The notes: generated by a model from the letters alone, not told the origin. Positions 32,696 to 44,245 are shown, counted from the stretch's first letter. The stretch: DNA of 64,000 bases from Symbiotaphrina buchneri (GCA_001599915.1 BCIG01000025.1:310001-374000), one strand, 5' to 3'. Translations and numbers: made by a program.

Positions 32696-34098
32696 ATGCC
32701 CCGCCTGGTTCGACGCGCACCTTTGCTACAACGGATCAAGTACTGGCTGGACCCGGTAGACCTGTTGCTGCGACTGAACGAGGAATTGGGATCGCATGAC
32801 TGGGAACAATTTCAAAAGGAGTGGGCCACCACACTTGGTTTAGGCCTCAACTTCCTCCTTCTTCTAGCCCGAGCAAACACTGGTACCGGTCGTACAACGA
32901 GTACTGCCGACCAAGTCTTCGGCGATGAGCGGACGGGCACTGGGTGGCTGGCTTGGTTCGTATGTTTTGATCCTGGAGCAGATGACGATGAGACGGGGTG
33001 ATGGTCGCTGACATGCTCTCACTGTTCGACCAGTTTACGTTCATAGTGCACATACTGACGGCTTTGTCGCTCGTCAATGCCGCCTATACATTTTTTCGAC
33101 GGCGCCATTACCGACTGTTTGAGACATCAATAACAGCACCTCCGAGCACGCCGTCTGCGCATCGGGTTCGGGTAGACTCGTCACCAGTCGCCTCGTCGCC
33201 TCTTCGCTTTCTGTCAAGCATGTTACCTGTTTCTACAGCAGAATCCCGGGCTTTTCCAGATTCCACCAAAGAGGTTTGGGAGCTCGCAATCTGGGATCCG
33301 TTACCACTTTGCTTGAAGCTATTCTGCTTTTTGAGCCCCGGTCATGTTTTCGTCTACTGGCTGTTTCTCCCAACTACCTCGCACGACCCAAGGCCTAGCA
33401 TCACCATCCTCACGACCATCGCGGTGCAGGTACTCCTGTCCGCTCAGATGTGGACACTACAATCGAACTTCTCTCAGCAGACAAAGGACGCTGCTCTTAT
33501 ACACAGGGAGGTTCTGCATGAGTATGATACAAAATTCGTGCATCCTCGTCTGAACCCCGTGGTCCGCGATGTGGGCACACAAACTGGTGGTGGTCGGGTG
33601 GGCCAGGAGGTTGAGACGTTTACCCCGACCACGATTGTCAACCGCGGCTTTAAACCGAACCCAAATCCTAGTTATGCAAAGCATTTCGATCCGGATGACG
33701 TCACTGGACTACAGCAGCAGCAACAGCGTCCAGTGAGCAGAAGTCTATTCACAGGAGGGATCCCGATTCCAAGACAGTATGGGGAGTATGCCTCACCGTT
33801 CAAACCAAAGCCGGCAGTTAGGCAGCCACAATTTCCCTCTGGTGATGGTGGCAGCTTGGGCGTCTACTCACACGCCCACAGCCCGCTCAAGAAAGCGGCA
33901 TCTTCATATCATCTAGGCGATCACAGATCAAGTGTAGCCCGTCTTGGCGAGAAGGAGAGAAGTAGGAGTCCCGTGAAGAGACCAGCTAGCCCCTTAAAGA
34001 GGAGCAGTGTACCTGGCGGCCTCGGAAGAGCCGGGGAAGCTACTGGGAATGCTTTTGGCGGCTATCTGAGAGGGCAAGTTTCTAGGAGGGAAAACTAG
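32696..34098 (+). CDS. NUR1: Nuclear rim protein Nur1
   Basis: Inner nuclear membrane protein that, with Lem2/Heh1, tethers rDNA and heterochromatin to the nuclear periphery in yeasts. Exons 32696..32959 and 33034..34098, total 442 residues. The start MPRLVRRAPLLQRIKYWLDP is typical, followed by EWATTLGLGLNFLLLLARAN. Intron 1 (74 nt) rejoins WLAWF-FTFIVHILTALSLVNAAYTFF, a transmembrane segment, followed by the family block FRRRHYRLFE and TPSAHRVRVDSSP. Two more hydrophobic segments are LCLKLFCFLSPGHVFVYWLF and ITILTTIAVQVLLSAQM. The C-terminal tail is Ser/Arg/Pro-rich, with SPVKRPASPLKR, and probably nucleoplasmic. The stop gives the usual length range. Confidence 0.93.
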
Positions 34099-34486
34099 TC
34101 AATGAGAAAGATCTTGGCCCCGGAAGTTGCACATATATGTGCGAAAGAGGATGTAGTCCTGCTTATAATTTGCTAAATCAAAGAATATGGCGCTGAATGA
34201 TCCATACATCAAACAATGTGATTCAATTTTTGCTGGTGGTTATCCGGCGACTTCCCGATGGGTAGCAGCAAGCGGACCGTTCCTTCCCCATCCATCCATC
34301 AGCCGTGCTCGATAGCCTAACTTCAAGTTGTTACATTGCAAGCTTGCTTGCCTCTGACATTGGATTCATCAACGATCACGAAATAGCGCTTGGGGGATCT
34401 TCGAGGAATGTAGATGGTCGCCCCAACCCCGCAACCGAGGTAGCATTCCTTGCTGCTCCACACCAACCACCTAGTACGACAGTGCT
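34099..34486. other. Intergenic spacer, NUR1 3' / next gene 5'
   Basis: About 390 bp with no gene or clear repeat seen. Confidence 0.5.
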
Positions 34487-36880
34487 ATGGAGCTGCTTTC
34501 CTCATTGTCGCCCAGGCGAAGTGGTCGCCAGCGCTCACAGTCTTTTTGCACATCTGCAAAGTCCGTTGACAACAGAACAGTGAGCAGCGGGCCAGGCAAT
34601 TCCCCTTCACCTCCCAGGGCGAAAGTGTACCAATCAGCCGCAATCGCAGGGCTATACCCGCCAAAGACGGAATACCTCAAGGCCAAAGAACCACTGCAAG
34701 ACAAGACGGAGGGGCCGACAGAGAGGCATGAGAGGGTATCGCCGTGGAATCGGAACAATCGCAACATCCAGCGAAGACGCGAACGAAGCAGGAGCGGAAG
34801 CGCTCCTGCGATGATGTGGACCGAGCGTGCCATGGGAAACAGTGACCGGCTTGCGGTCTGGGCGACCCCCGACTTCTCGAAAACCCGACACGATAGGACT
34901 AGGATGAGAGACAGCGATGACTACCTGACAGTCAAATATCCGAATCCCATGACCGGTCTGATCACACCCAGTGTCTGGAGCGACAGCAACAATGCATCTG
35001 AGCAAGGCAGTAGCGATACCAGCCCAGGCCGCAAGAAAAGGATTGATGAAGTCAACAGGAGGAAGGAGCAGGCGCTGAGGAGCCGCAGCAGAAGATGGAG
35101 ACCAGACGGTAATTCTTGGGTTCTGGTTGAAGCACCATTGCTCTCGCCCATTCCCGGGTCCTTCCCGCCAACCCCAGGAAGGAGGAGCGCATCGGTCCCG
35201 GGGGAATTTCCTGGTGATCCAGCCATAATCTCGGAGATGCCTTCTGGGCCGTATCCGCAACTGGCTGTATCCTCGGAGTTCATTCAGCAGGCTGCCCATA
35301 GCGGGGATACTGTTCCGAGATCAAGCAAGAAGCCGATGCCACCTGCTACCTCTCAGCCCCGCCTAACGGACAATACGATAGGATCAATCCCAAAGCCTCC
35401 TGGCTCGCCTTCCAACATCAGGCGCAAGCCTGTTGGGTCACCAAGGAAGGAGAGCCCCGGGTCTGACGACACAGTTATCGTTAAGCAAGCAGACAGAGCT
35501 TCTTCCATGCCAGCGGCTAGGAAGACCGAACAGCTTGACCACCTGCCTAGTGATGGTCATGTAGCGGGCTTGAGTGTGAGTCCAAGCGCATCGAATCGCC
35601 AACGTCCTTTTTTAGGCGGGAGACAAGGCGCCACCTTCGACCTGACGAAAGATATCCCATCCCCGTACCATCCAGTGGTGCAGGCGAAAGACTACCAACC
35701 TCGCTCGACGATGGGAGAAGGACAACCCAACGCCAACCGGAAGGTCACGGACATCAGTCGGCTGCCACAAGTCAACTTGGTGCACCCGATGTTAGCCAGC
35801 ATTCCGGTGCGGCACCGGAAGACCCCACAGATGGACAAGGGCATCATGTCCACCACTATCACACCCACCACCACCATTACTGGCTCAACAGCGGGGCAGA
35901 CGATGTCCAGGAGCAAAGAAGATGCTTCCCCCAGCACATCGGCTCAGGCGACTCGACCAACAACGGGACGTTACCCCCTATTGTCCAGCAACCGACCGTT
36001 ACCGCGGCACTGCCCTCTGCCAGTCGCGGGAACCAGATGCGCCAGTACACCGCTTCCGGCATGTCTCATCCCAGGACCAAGAGTGGAAATGGGAACCAAT
36101 CCACACATATCCACATATATGTCCCCGATGCAAGAGTTCAATCCCACAGAGACCGGCATGGCGATGAAAGGAGGAGTGCAGGACAGGCCACCGGCTACAA
36201 TATTTCCGGCAGGCAATAAGATACGAGGCTTGCATCTTCAGACGGAAGAACTCCAGGGACATCGCCTTACAACCGAAGATCAGCCACACGTCCCCGAGGA
36301 GTTCCATGAAAACAACGCGAGAGATACCCAGAGGAGCGGTAGAGACGACACTGTAGTGTCTGTTGGGTTGAGGACGGATGGCTCTCTGGATGGCCTCATG
36401 GAGGCCCCAGCTCTTAGCCCGGATTCTGAAGGTAGTGAGGTCCGTGTGGGAGAGAGCGCACGGAGTCCGGGAATTACTCCTGGTACCAGCGAGGACCTGT
36501 CCGGAGAGGAGACGAGCACCATCTTGCCAACAGACACACCGACCAATGGTTTTGAGAAGAAGGAGAGCAATGACTCAGCACAGAGACTGGGAATCCTGAG
36601 TGTATTTTCCGCCAGACTTATCCAGATGGCAGAACATCTGTGTCGGCTCTTCGATCCAGCGTCTGAACCCAATCGGATCATGCGTGAGGGGCCTAGCAGT
36701 CTTACTGATTGCCTTGTGGTCGCCAAGGCATGGATTTTGGCAGGAGCGTACGCTATGACTCTGGCATATGTTGCACTCCTCTGCAGCAAGCTTTTGAGAC
36801 TGCTTGTGGATGTGTTGGTATGTGTCCTGGAGCCCATTGGTATTGTTGCCAGGATAATTAGTAGACTAAGCGGCGGTTGA
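34487..36880 (+). CDS. Uncharacterised Ser/Pro/Arg-rich protein with C-terminal membrane segment
   Basis: I do not recognise a named family. One open frame of 797 residues from the ATG at 34487. The N-terminal 230 residues contain ordered-looking blocks: KVYQSAAIAGLYPPKTEYLKA, YLTVKYPNPMTGLITPSVW, and DEVNRRKEQALRSRSRRWR leading into DGNSWVLVEAPLLSPIPG. They look conserved among filamentous ascomycetes, but this is from memory. The middle is low-complexity and probably disordered. Near the C-terminus a hydrophobic region (about 745-790, AWILAGAYAMTLAYVALLCSKLL and LVDVLVCVLEPIGIVARI) could form one or two membrane helices, suggesting a tail-anchored protein. Between about 35740 and 36219 another plus frame is also open and protein-like, so a missed frame change is possible. 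Confidence 0.7.
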   Translation: MELLSSLSPRRSGRQRSQSFCTSAKSVDNRTVSSGPGNSPSPPRAKVYQSAAIAGLYPPKTEYLKAKEPLQDKTEGPTERHERVSPWNRNNRNIQRRRERSRSGSAPAMMWTERAMGNSDRLAVWATPDFSKTRHDRTRMRDSDDYLTVKYPNPMTGLITPSVWSDSNNASEQGSSDTSPGRKKRIDEVNRRKEQALRSRSRRWRPDGNSWVLVEAPLLSPIPGSFPPTPGRRSASVPGEFPGDPAIISEMPSGPYPQLAVSSEFIQQAAHSGDTVPRSSKKPMPPATSQPRLTDNTIGSIPKPPGSPSNIRRKPVGSPRKESPGSDDTVIVKQADRASSMPAARKTEQLDHLPSDGHVAGLSVSPSASNRQRPFLGGRQGATFDLTKDIPSPYHPVVQAKDYQPRSTMGEGQPNANRKVTDISRLPQVNLVHPMLASIPVRHRKTPQMDKGIMSTTITPTTTITGSTAGQTMSRSKEDASPSTSAQATRPTTGRYPLLSSNRPLPRHCPLPVAGTRCASTPLPACLIPGPRVEMGTNPHISTYMSPMQEFNPTETGMAMKGGVQDRPPATIFPAGNKIRGLHLQTEELQGHRLTTEDQPHVPEEFHENNARDTQRSGRDDTVVSVGLRTDGSLDGLMEAPALSPDSEGSEVRVGESARSPGITPGTSEDLSGEETSTILPTDTPTNGFEKKESNDSAQRLGILSVFSARLIQMAEHLCRLFDPASEPNRIMREGPSSLTDCLVVAKAWILAGAYAMTLAYVALLCSKLLRLLVDVLVCVLEPIGIVARIISRLSGG

Positions 36881-37325
36881 AGGCTACTAGTACCTTCCGC
36901 TGCTATGCTTTACTCTTTGGAATTGACTTGATTCTGGTTCGGAGCACAAGTATTGAACTCTCTGCGGAAGGCGTGTGGCGTATATCTACTGTGACAGACA
37001 CTCCAATAGAAGATATTATTGAGTATTTCCGTAGCAGATAAGCATTGCCTGTTTCGCTATCAGAGCCTATACGTGTCAGTCAAACTTCTCCTAGTATCTT
37101 GCACAACAAGGGATAGAGACAGGGCAGTCAGAAAGGCTTAGTACTAAGCATTCTTCAGGACGTCGTCCGTCATCATATTTCAACAACGATTTTCAATGTG
37201 TGATCATCATTATACCCAGAACGTAAAGGAGTTCTAGCAAAGGAGTTTAGACGATGCTCACCGGTAAGGGAAATCCGGATTCGTGCAATCGTTCGTGAGC
37301 AATACACAATTGTCGGACATGTGTT
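36881..37325. other. Convergent spacer
   Basis: About 445 bp between the unknown gene (+) and RKM5 (-). No gene or clear repeat seen. Confidence 0.5.
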
Positions 37326-38341
37326 CTAGACATCTTTGAGGAGACCTATGTGGACAACAAAGCCTGAACCTTCTCGGAGACGCTTGCATAGAAGCCGATC
37401 AGGGACTCTCCAGACTCTAAAGCTGCGGGAAAATTCGCGCAGCCATGTTTCGAAAACGTCTGGCGAGCGCAATTGCTGTGCGATTACGCAGATGCAAGGC
37501 TGAAACTGAGCGTTATCCCCGAGAGTAGAGCATGCTTGGACACATGTTTGAACGAAGGGGCCTATCAACGCTTCGTTGTAAATGCAGTCACAAGCTATTA
37601 CGGCGTCTATTGGCGCCACGGGAGTTGCAGCTTTAGTCGAGCTTGGAAGAGCCAGGAGACTCGGAAGCGTGGATAGGCAACTCGTCTCCCAGTCAAGTTC
37701 GATCACTTGGGTACCGGATCCACCTGAAGGGTCCTTCCGCCCGCTCGTTACTCTCCCCCGGAGGCTGTGAGCCTGTCCTGCAGCAATGTTCTGTTGAAGT
37801 AACTTCAGAACGTAGCTTTGGTCAGAAGCGATGTACCTCCGGACCCTGGGAGAAAGCGTGCTGGCGAGGATTCCGGAAACGCCAGCACCGAGCTCTAGCA
37901 CGATGGAGCTTGGGCTTAACACAGAAGTCCTAAACAAGACATTGTCCGAGGAAGCCATCCACTCAGCAAAAAGAGGAGTGACCTTCCACAAAACTGCGCC
38001 CGGCGAACGGAGGAATGAACACGGCATCAACAGATGTGTGAGCTGGAAGACCCCATACCTGCGCCGGTGGTGCCCCCTGCCCTTGCCGATGTCAACAATC
38101 CAGGAGATTGATAGATACTAAGGTCCTTCCCTGCGACGGTCACCTCGAGCACGGGGGCACCAGGGTCGACCATGCCAAGGTTGGCAGTCGGGAAATCCTG
38201 AGAAAAGAGCAGAAATGTTTCTAGATGGCGCGGTGTCAGCGAGGTCGTCAATAGCGATCGCAATGGCAATAGCTTGACCATACCCTCCTCGGCATCTTCA
38301 ATCGCGTCTCCTAACTCGGCGAGCAGGTCCGAGAGAGGCAT
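37326..38341 (-). CDS. RKM5: Ribosomal lysine N-methyltransferase, Rkm5 type
   Basis: Seven-beta-strand, METTL21-type lysine methyltransferase; the yeast family member methylates ribosomal protein L1 with SAM. Exons: 38341..38284, 38220..38059, 37993..37326, total 295 residues. The joined protein reads DAEEETFLLFSQDFPTANLG, then QSPGLLTSARAGGTTGA-VLWKVTPLFAEWM. The SAM-binding motif I is VLELGAGVSGILAS, and the post-I acidic residue lies in YIASDQ. AVIACDCIYNEALI matches the D.IY..E block after motif II. Intron 1 (38221-38283) is 63 nt, a multiple of three and stop-free, so it is invisible as a frame break; removing it gives the conserved EEE-TFLLF. The start MPLSDLLAELGDAIEDAEE fits relatives. 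Confidence 0.88.
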
Positions 38342-39091
38342 GTGTGACGACTTTTTGGGTCTGTACCGCCAGCACAGAGCAGATGTCTGTGACAGCAGTC
38401 CGATATTGAATGTCCAATGGATTCTGCTTCCAAGACCCGAGTGAAGGATGTCAGAGACGTGGATGATACGGTAAGAGGTATTTTCACTACTGTGCACAGG
38501 CCAGTATTTTGTACTTCGGGACCCTTGTTCCAATGATGATGTTCTAGTAACGTACCGTAAGGTAAGGTAACGTACCTGGGTACGAGTAGGTACCTTATTC
38601 AATGGTAGGTTTTTGGTGTACGGAGTGCGTACCACGTACTGGCCTTCTTTCCCCAGACCAAGCAGCGTCATACTTGGTTGGCGGCCCCAGCTACGGGAAG
38701 TCACCAGTACATAAGAAGGTAGCACGAAGCTTCGCAGGTAGTATTGACTGCTGCTACTACCTCATACCGAGTTGGCAAAACACTCGCTCCCATCGTCACG
38801 ACTCACGAACCAGCTTTCCCATCCAACAACCCCAGCAGGCAGCCTTTACGACACCCGCACCCTCACCCTCTCTCCAACTGTCAAACCTTTCTGTTTCTCC
38901 CCCTCGACCGCAGCATCTCAGGGGCCCATCCTCACCCAAAGCCTACAAAACAGCATCATCCTTCGCTACTCCTGCTCCGCAGCTGCCAGCGTCCCAACAG
39001 AAACCCCCGTCGCTTATTCCATCGGATTTCGGGCTCGACTCCCGCACTCTCCCTATTTCTCACCCCATAACCCATCAGCTTGCAAGCAAAC
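38342..39091. other. Divergent promoter region, RKM5 / acyl-CoA synthetase
   Basis: About 750 bp. TAAGGTAAGGTAA occurs at 38558-38570, with GTACC-rich sequence nearby. A strongly CT-rich leader (about 38800-39080) precedes the synthetase start. Confidence 0.6.
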
Positions 39092-41491
39092 ATGGCTGCG
39101 AAACCCCAGCAGTCATTCCCGCCGAAAATCACAAAGAGACCTCCTTTCAGTGTCCCAGCCACAGGCGTCGAGGCAAAGAAAGGCGAGACGATACCCCGTC
39201 GCCATCCTCTAGCTAAGGACAAACTGATATCGATACCGGAACCCGGAATTACTACCGTCTTCGACATTTTGAAACGAAGCGCTGAGAAGTTTGGAAATGC
39301 GAAGGCCGTCGGATTCCGGAGGATCCTCAACACCCATGAAGAGGTAAAGAAGGTCAAGAAGATAGTGGATGGTCAGGAGCAGATGGTCGACAAGAAATGG
39401 AGCTACTACGAGCTGAGCGAGTACCATTATCTTAGCTTCGTCGAATTCCAAAAACTCGTCCTAGATATTGGAGCAGGTCTGCGGCACTTGGGCATGACCA
39501 AGGGTGACAGAGTGCACATTTTTGCGGCCACGAGGTACGTCCCACATCCCCTTTTGCCAACGCTCCGCTGATGGCGCTTTGATCAGTCCCTGGTGGCTCG
39601 CAACCGCTCATGGTAAGTGATATACCCAGATCATGACGTGGCTCCCCCTTCTAATTCGTGATAGCCGCGGCATCTCAGTCTATGCCGATCGTAACAGCCT
39701 ATGATACGCTCGGAGAAGAGGGCCTGAAGCACTCCTTGCTCCAAACAAATGCAAAATGCATATACGTGGACCCTCATTTGTTGCCGACCTTGATCAACCC
39801 CCTGAAAGAGGCAAAAGACATAAAGTTCGTCGTGTACAACAGCGAAGAGAAGGTTAAGCCAGAAAACATTGAAAAACTTCAAAATGCTCACCCTGAGCTC
39901 AAAATCATGAGCTACAATGACCTCAAAAACCTTGGTGCGGGCAATCCTGTCGACCCGGTGCGCCCCGAGCCAGAAGATCTGTGCTGCATAATGTACACCT
40001 CGGGCTCAACTGGGACGCCAAAAGGCGTGCCTCTAAAGCATCGGAACGTTGTTGCCGCCGGTAAGCATGCCGCGACCTGACACTACGATCAACGGCTAAT
40101 ACCGGATAGTGGCTGGTGTCAATGTCGTGGTTGGCCAGTACATTGGCCCTGGAGATGCTCTCTTGACATATCTTCCTCTTGCTCACATTCTGGAGTTCGT
40201 TTTTGAGAATGCGTGTATCTACTGGGGAGGCACGATGGGCTACGGCAATCCAAGGACGCTTTCCGACCAGTCTGTACGTAACTGCAAAGGCGATATTCGT
40301 GAGTTCAGACCCACGATCCTTGTTGGCGTACCCGCAGTATGGGAATCGGTCAAGAAAGGCATCATGGCAAAGGTAAACCAGAGCGGTCCCTTGGTGAAAA
40401 ATATGTTTTGGGGCGCAATGACGGCCAAAGCATTCCTACTGAACACTGGCATCCCCGGCACCGCTATTCTTGATCACGTTGTATTCAAGAAAATCAGAGA
40501 TGCTACAGGAGGCAGATTGAAGATTTGCATGAACGGAGGCGGCCCGATTGCCAAAGATACTCAGCGCTTCATCTCACTTGCAATCTGCCCGATGATCAGC
40601 GGGTATGGTTTGACGGAGACCACAGCGTAAGTCTCTGGGCCTGTACTTAGTGCTTGCGCTAATCTCGATTTCCTGCACAGCATGGGCGCTTTGATGGATC
40701 CCATGGAGTGGTCGGATGACACCCTTGGTGCACCCCCGGCTTCTGTGGAGGTTAAGTTGGTCGACTTCCCTGATGCAGGTTATTATGCGAACAATGACCC
40801 GCCTCAGGGGGAGATCTGGCTGCGTGGTGATTCTGTCCTAGAGTGCTATTACCAGAATGAGAAGGAGACGGAGGAGTCATTAACAGAAGACGGCTGGTTC
40901 CGAACCGGCGACATCGGCGAATTCGACCGTAATGGCCACTTGAAGATCATCGACCGGAAGAAGAATCTTGTCAAGACGCAGAATGGAGAATATATTGCAC
41001 TTGAGAAGGTGGGCGGTTGTAACTCGGTGAAGGCAGCAACATTGCTAATTTGGCCCAGCTCGAATCAATCTACCGCTCAGCACCCGTAGTAGCCAACATC
41101 TGCGTATATGCGGCGGAAGATAAGACCAGGCCCGTCGCGATCATCGTACCAGCAGAGCCGGCTTTGAAGAAGTTAGCGAAAGATAATGGCATCGATGGTC
41201 ACGGTCTGGAAGACTTGGTCCACAACAAGAAACTCCAGGGTATAGTGCTCAAAGAACTCCAGAATGTCGGTCGACAAGGAGGATTGCAAGGTATCGAGAT
41301 TATCGATGGAGTTGTGATGGCCGAGGAAGAGTGGACTCCTCAGAATGTATGTCCAATCGTCTCTCCTATGATAAGAAAGTCTACTGACGAGCTGTCAGGG
41401 TCTGGTGACGTCGGCTCAGAAGCTCAACCGGAGAGGGATCCTGCAAAAGTATAGGAAGGAGGTTGACGAGGCTTACAAATCCGGGAACTGA
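39092..41491 (+). CDS. Long-chain fatty acid-CoA ligase (Faa1/Faa4 type)
   Basis: Activates long-chain fatty acids to acyl-CoA with ATP. Exons: 39092..39534, 39587..39612, 39665..40060, 40110..40626, 40681..41008, 41059..41346, 41399..41491, total 696 residues, as in yeast Faa1/Faa4. Exon 2 has only 26 nt and gives [18 protein letters not shown]. The AMP-binding P-loop [11 protein letters not shown] lies at about 267-277. The second adenylation motif is GYGLTETTA, split by intron 4 (about 452-461). The FACS signature region is [34 protein letters not shown] (about 531-566), with the hinge RKK. The C-terminus runs [13 protein letters not shown] and ends KSGN, with no PTS1 peroxisomal signal. 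No signal peptide; probably cytosolic or ER/lipid-droplet associated. Confidence 0.95.
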
Positions 41492-41663
41492 GCGGTTGGC
41501 ACGCGACCCTTCGGGGAAGCATGAGCAGCCGGGAGTCATCCCTCTCTACGACGACGCAGAATCTCTACAGTGAGCGTTTGTTTCTTTATAATCCATTGCG
41601 GAGTTGGACACCCTATGTAATATGTAGTCTTGAGCATTCTCAGCGCAGCAACGCAACTTCTTA

Positions 41664-43531
41664 CTATGCACCGGTCTTACCCCATCTTCCAAGAACTGCA
41701 ACCATGCCATGATCGCCAACGACAACGCACCATTCTCCTCCCGAACTCCAAGCAGCCTGCCTTCCGGTGAACTTCACCTTCGGCACAGTTACCGAGTGGT
41801 GTGCCTCAAGACTGGTGAAAGGATCAGAGACGTCGTATTTTTTGCTTTTTACAGGCAGAGACTCTGGGGCGCCGGAGGTGACTGAGCGATTCTCCGCCCC
41901 TTTGCTGCCCTTTCCCGTCCCGCTAGATGCCGTCGATGCAGGGCTGTCCAGCCGAAGGAAGGATGTTCCTGACTTTCTGGCTCTTTTCGCCAGCCACGGC
42001 TCCTCACCATCTTTGGTATACTCTTCTAGTCGTTGCAGATCCCAGAACGAGATCTTACTGTTGTCGTTGGCCATGACCAACACCGGATGCTTGAAAGGTT
42101 GGTTGAAGAGACCGAAGCGCATGTAGAACCAATCTGTCCCAGGACATTCGAACTGTAGGAGCCGTTCGAAGCCATCACCGAACGCGGATCTGGTCTCCTG
42201 GAGCTCGTGCGTCGTCGGGGCAGACTCCGCCGCCGGTGGGGTCTTGGAAGATGAGAAGCCGTTGATGCGCCACAAGATAATATATCCTTCCCGAGAAGCC
42301 TTTGATATGATTAAGTCATCATGAAATGCAACACTACAATGGCAATGAGTGGTGATACACTTGGGGAGATGTCAGAGGATAAATACCAGTCCACAAAATC
42401 ATGATGTAGTGCCGAGGTAGAGAAGTGAGGGTAGTGGAGGAGGACAGGCTTGTCCGTCCCTGTTGATGGATTTGGAAGTTCCGGAAGGACCCACTACCCC
42501 ACGTTAGCAGCGAATGGTGGAAGTGATTGAAGCAGCCTGCCAGATTGACGTGATGATCCATTCCACCGGACAGAAGATAACGACCGGAGTGATGAAATGC
42601 CTAGAGTACCATAAGCTCGCCGAGCATTGCCAAAGATACAGCTTAGTAGCTGCAGATGAACGTACTATGGTCAGCACCGATTCGCTGTGTCCTTCCCCTG
42701 CGCATATCACTGCACATGGTTGATGCTCGAATTTTGGATCCAGAGTCCACAGGCGGATTGAGCGATCACCCGATGCCGATGCAAGTATCTCAGGGTTTGC
42801 CGTAGACACAGCCAGATCATTGATTTCCTTCAGATTGAATTAGTAGGTTGTAGCATTAGATGCTGTGGAAGCCTCTACCTTTCCATGGCCCACCAGCGTC
42901 TAAACAAGTCTACGTAAGTTCCACGAGCGCTTAACAGGGGGTATCTTGGAGAGTAACCTTATGGATTTGGCCTGTTTTGACATTCAGAATCTTGACTTTG
43001 GAGTTCTTGCCTCCGACGCAGACCAGCGGATCGCCGGTCTTCATGTCCTTTGACCATGCGCAACTATTGAGACTCGCATCTTCCTGTAGAAGGGTCAGTT
43101 CCGCGAATGGCCATGTCTGCGCCATGCTAGCATACATCATCATCCCTGAACCAGCGAATGATCTCCGCGCTCTTCTCTCTCGAATGGGGAGGTCTGCAGA
43201 TTATGGTCTGCGCATTTCAGCAACGAATTTGGCAACGACCGTGGGGTTGACACTACCTCTCTGTTCCCTGTGACAGCGAAGAACGGGTCCACCCCGGGAG
43301 GGTGATAGGGGTAGAACTTGACGCCGTAAATCTGAGCTAAATCACTTTGTCAAAAATAGAGAAAAAAGGGAAGAGGCAAGTGGCCGCATACTATCAGAAT
43401 TGTCCTTCGGGCCCTTCAGTAGGGAAAACACAGGTCATTAGCTTGCCGAAAAGCGGCACCGATGGCAGGGAGCTCACTCCAAGACGGAAAGCGGTCCTCA
43501 GATGAGGTAGATCCCATTCATTCACCATCAT
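41664..43531 (-). CDS. EED: Polycomb repressive complex 2 subunit EED (ESC-like WD40 protein)
   Basis: WD40 propeller that binds H3K27me3 and activates the EZH2-type methyltransferase in PRC2. Ten exons: 43531..43478, 43413..43392, 43336..43257, 43207..43136, 43083..42958, 42899..42879, 42827..42666, 42600..42541, 42493..42387, 42333..41664, total 457 residues. Diagnostic blocks: EWDLPHLRTAFR, YGVKFYPYHPPG.DP.FAVTGNRE, SAEIIRWFRDDD, TLVGHGK-EINDLAVS, ASASGDRSIRLWTLDP, AGEGHSESVLTI-AFHHSGRYLLSGGMDHHVNL-WVLPELP, and VAFHDDLIISKASREG. Exons 2 and 6 have 22 and 21 nt. The intron at 42494-42540 must start with GC (CTG|GCAGGC) to keep NL-WVLPELP. The start is tentative: an upstream exon may exist. 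Short acidic/Ser insertions lie in the last third. Confidence 0.93.
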
Positions 43532-44245
43532 CGAAATCAAGGCAACAAAAGGATGACAAAACAATGGAACTGCCACAAGCGCAAATAATAAGAAAGAACA
43601 GTCAGGCACGCGACATGGTACCTTGGATAGGAATGCACGACTTTCCTCGAGACAGCGCCCAGAAAGAAAACCCCTTAGCTGAATGCAAGAGGAATTGTCT
43701 GACTACCTAGTTACGAACTTATTACTTCCAGCGGCAACCGGGAGAGAAAGTCGTGGATGCACTCGAGGTTCTTTCGAGTATACGCGGAACCAAGGAGTGG
43801 TGCGATTCAAGGACAGAAACATCCCCCATTTACCTTTCGCTTGAAGGCCACCGAGTGACCTCGTGCTACCCAAAACCACAACTTCATAGGACTCTTTAAG
43901 ACGACCACCACCTCGACCTTCCTGCCTTGCTTATCTGTCTTATCATTCTCCAGCGACGACATGAATCAAGAGTGGGCCCTTTGAATTTTCAACAACCGAC
44001 GAAGGCTGCCTCAGACCAGTCTTGTATATGGTGTTTCTTGTCTACGTGCCTATTTATCTTCCATGGTATGGGATCATCAGTTCTAGAACGGTTCATTTTC
44101 TATATTCCCCGCTAGCAATAGAAAGCACATGTTGCCCTTCCATGAGCTATCTTTCGTGCATCCAGCATACAAAGCCAACGGCGCCACATGTTCATTATGT
44201 TGATAACGTTTCAGTCATAAAGCCAGCCATGTCCCTTTTTCCATT
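43532..44245. other. Intergenic spacer, EED 5' / ECM11 3'
   Basis: About 710 bp. Could hold a short first exon or leader of EED; an in-frame open stretch continues about 25 codons upstream of the chosen ATG. No other gene seen. Confidence 0.5.

Noticed and set aside
34652-35299. 215-codon minus-strand frame inside the 797-residue gene
   Set aside because: Antisense shadow in stop-poor DNA with no conserved blocks.
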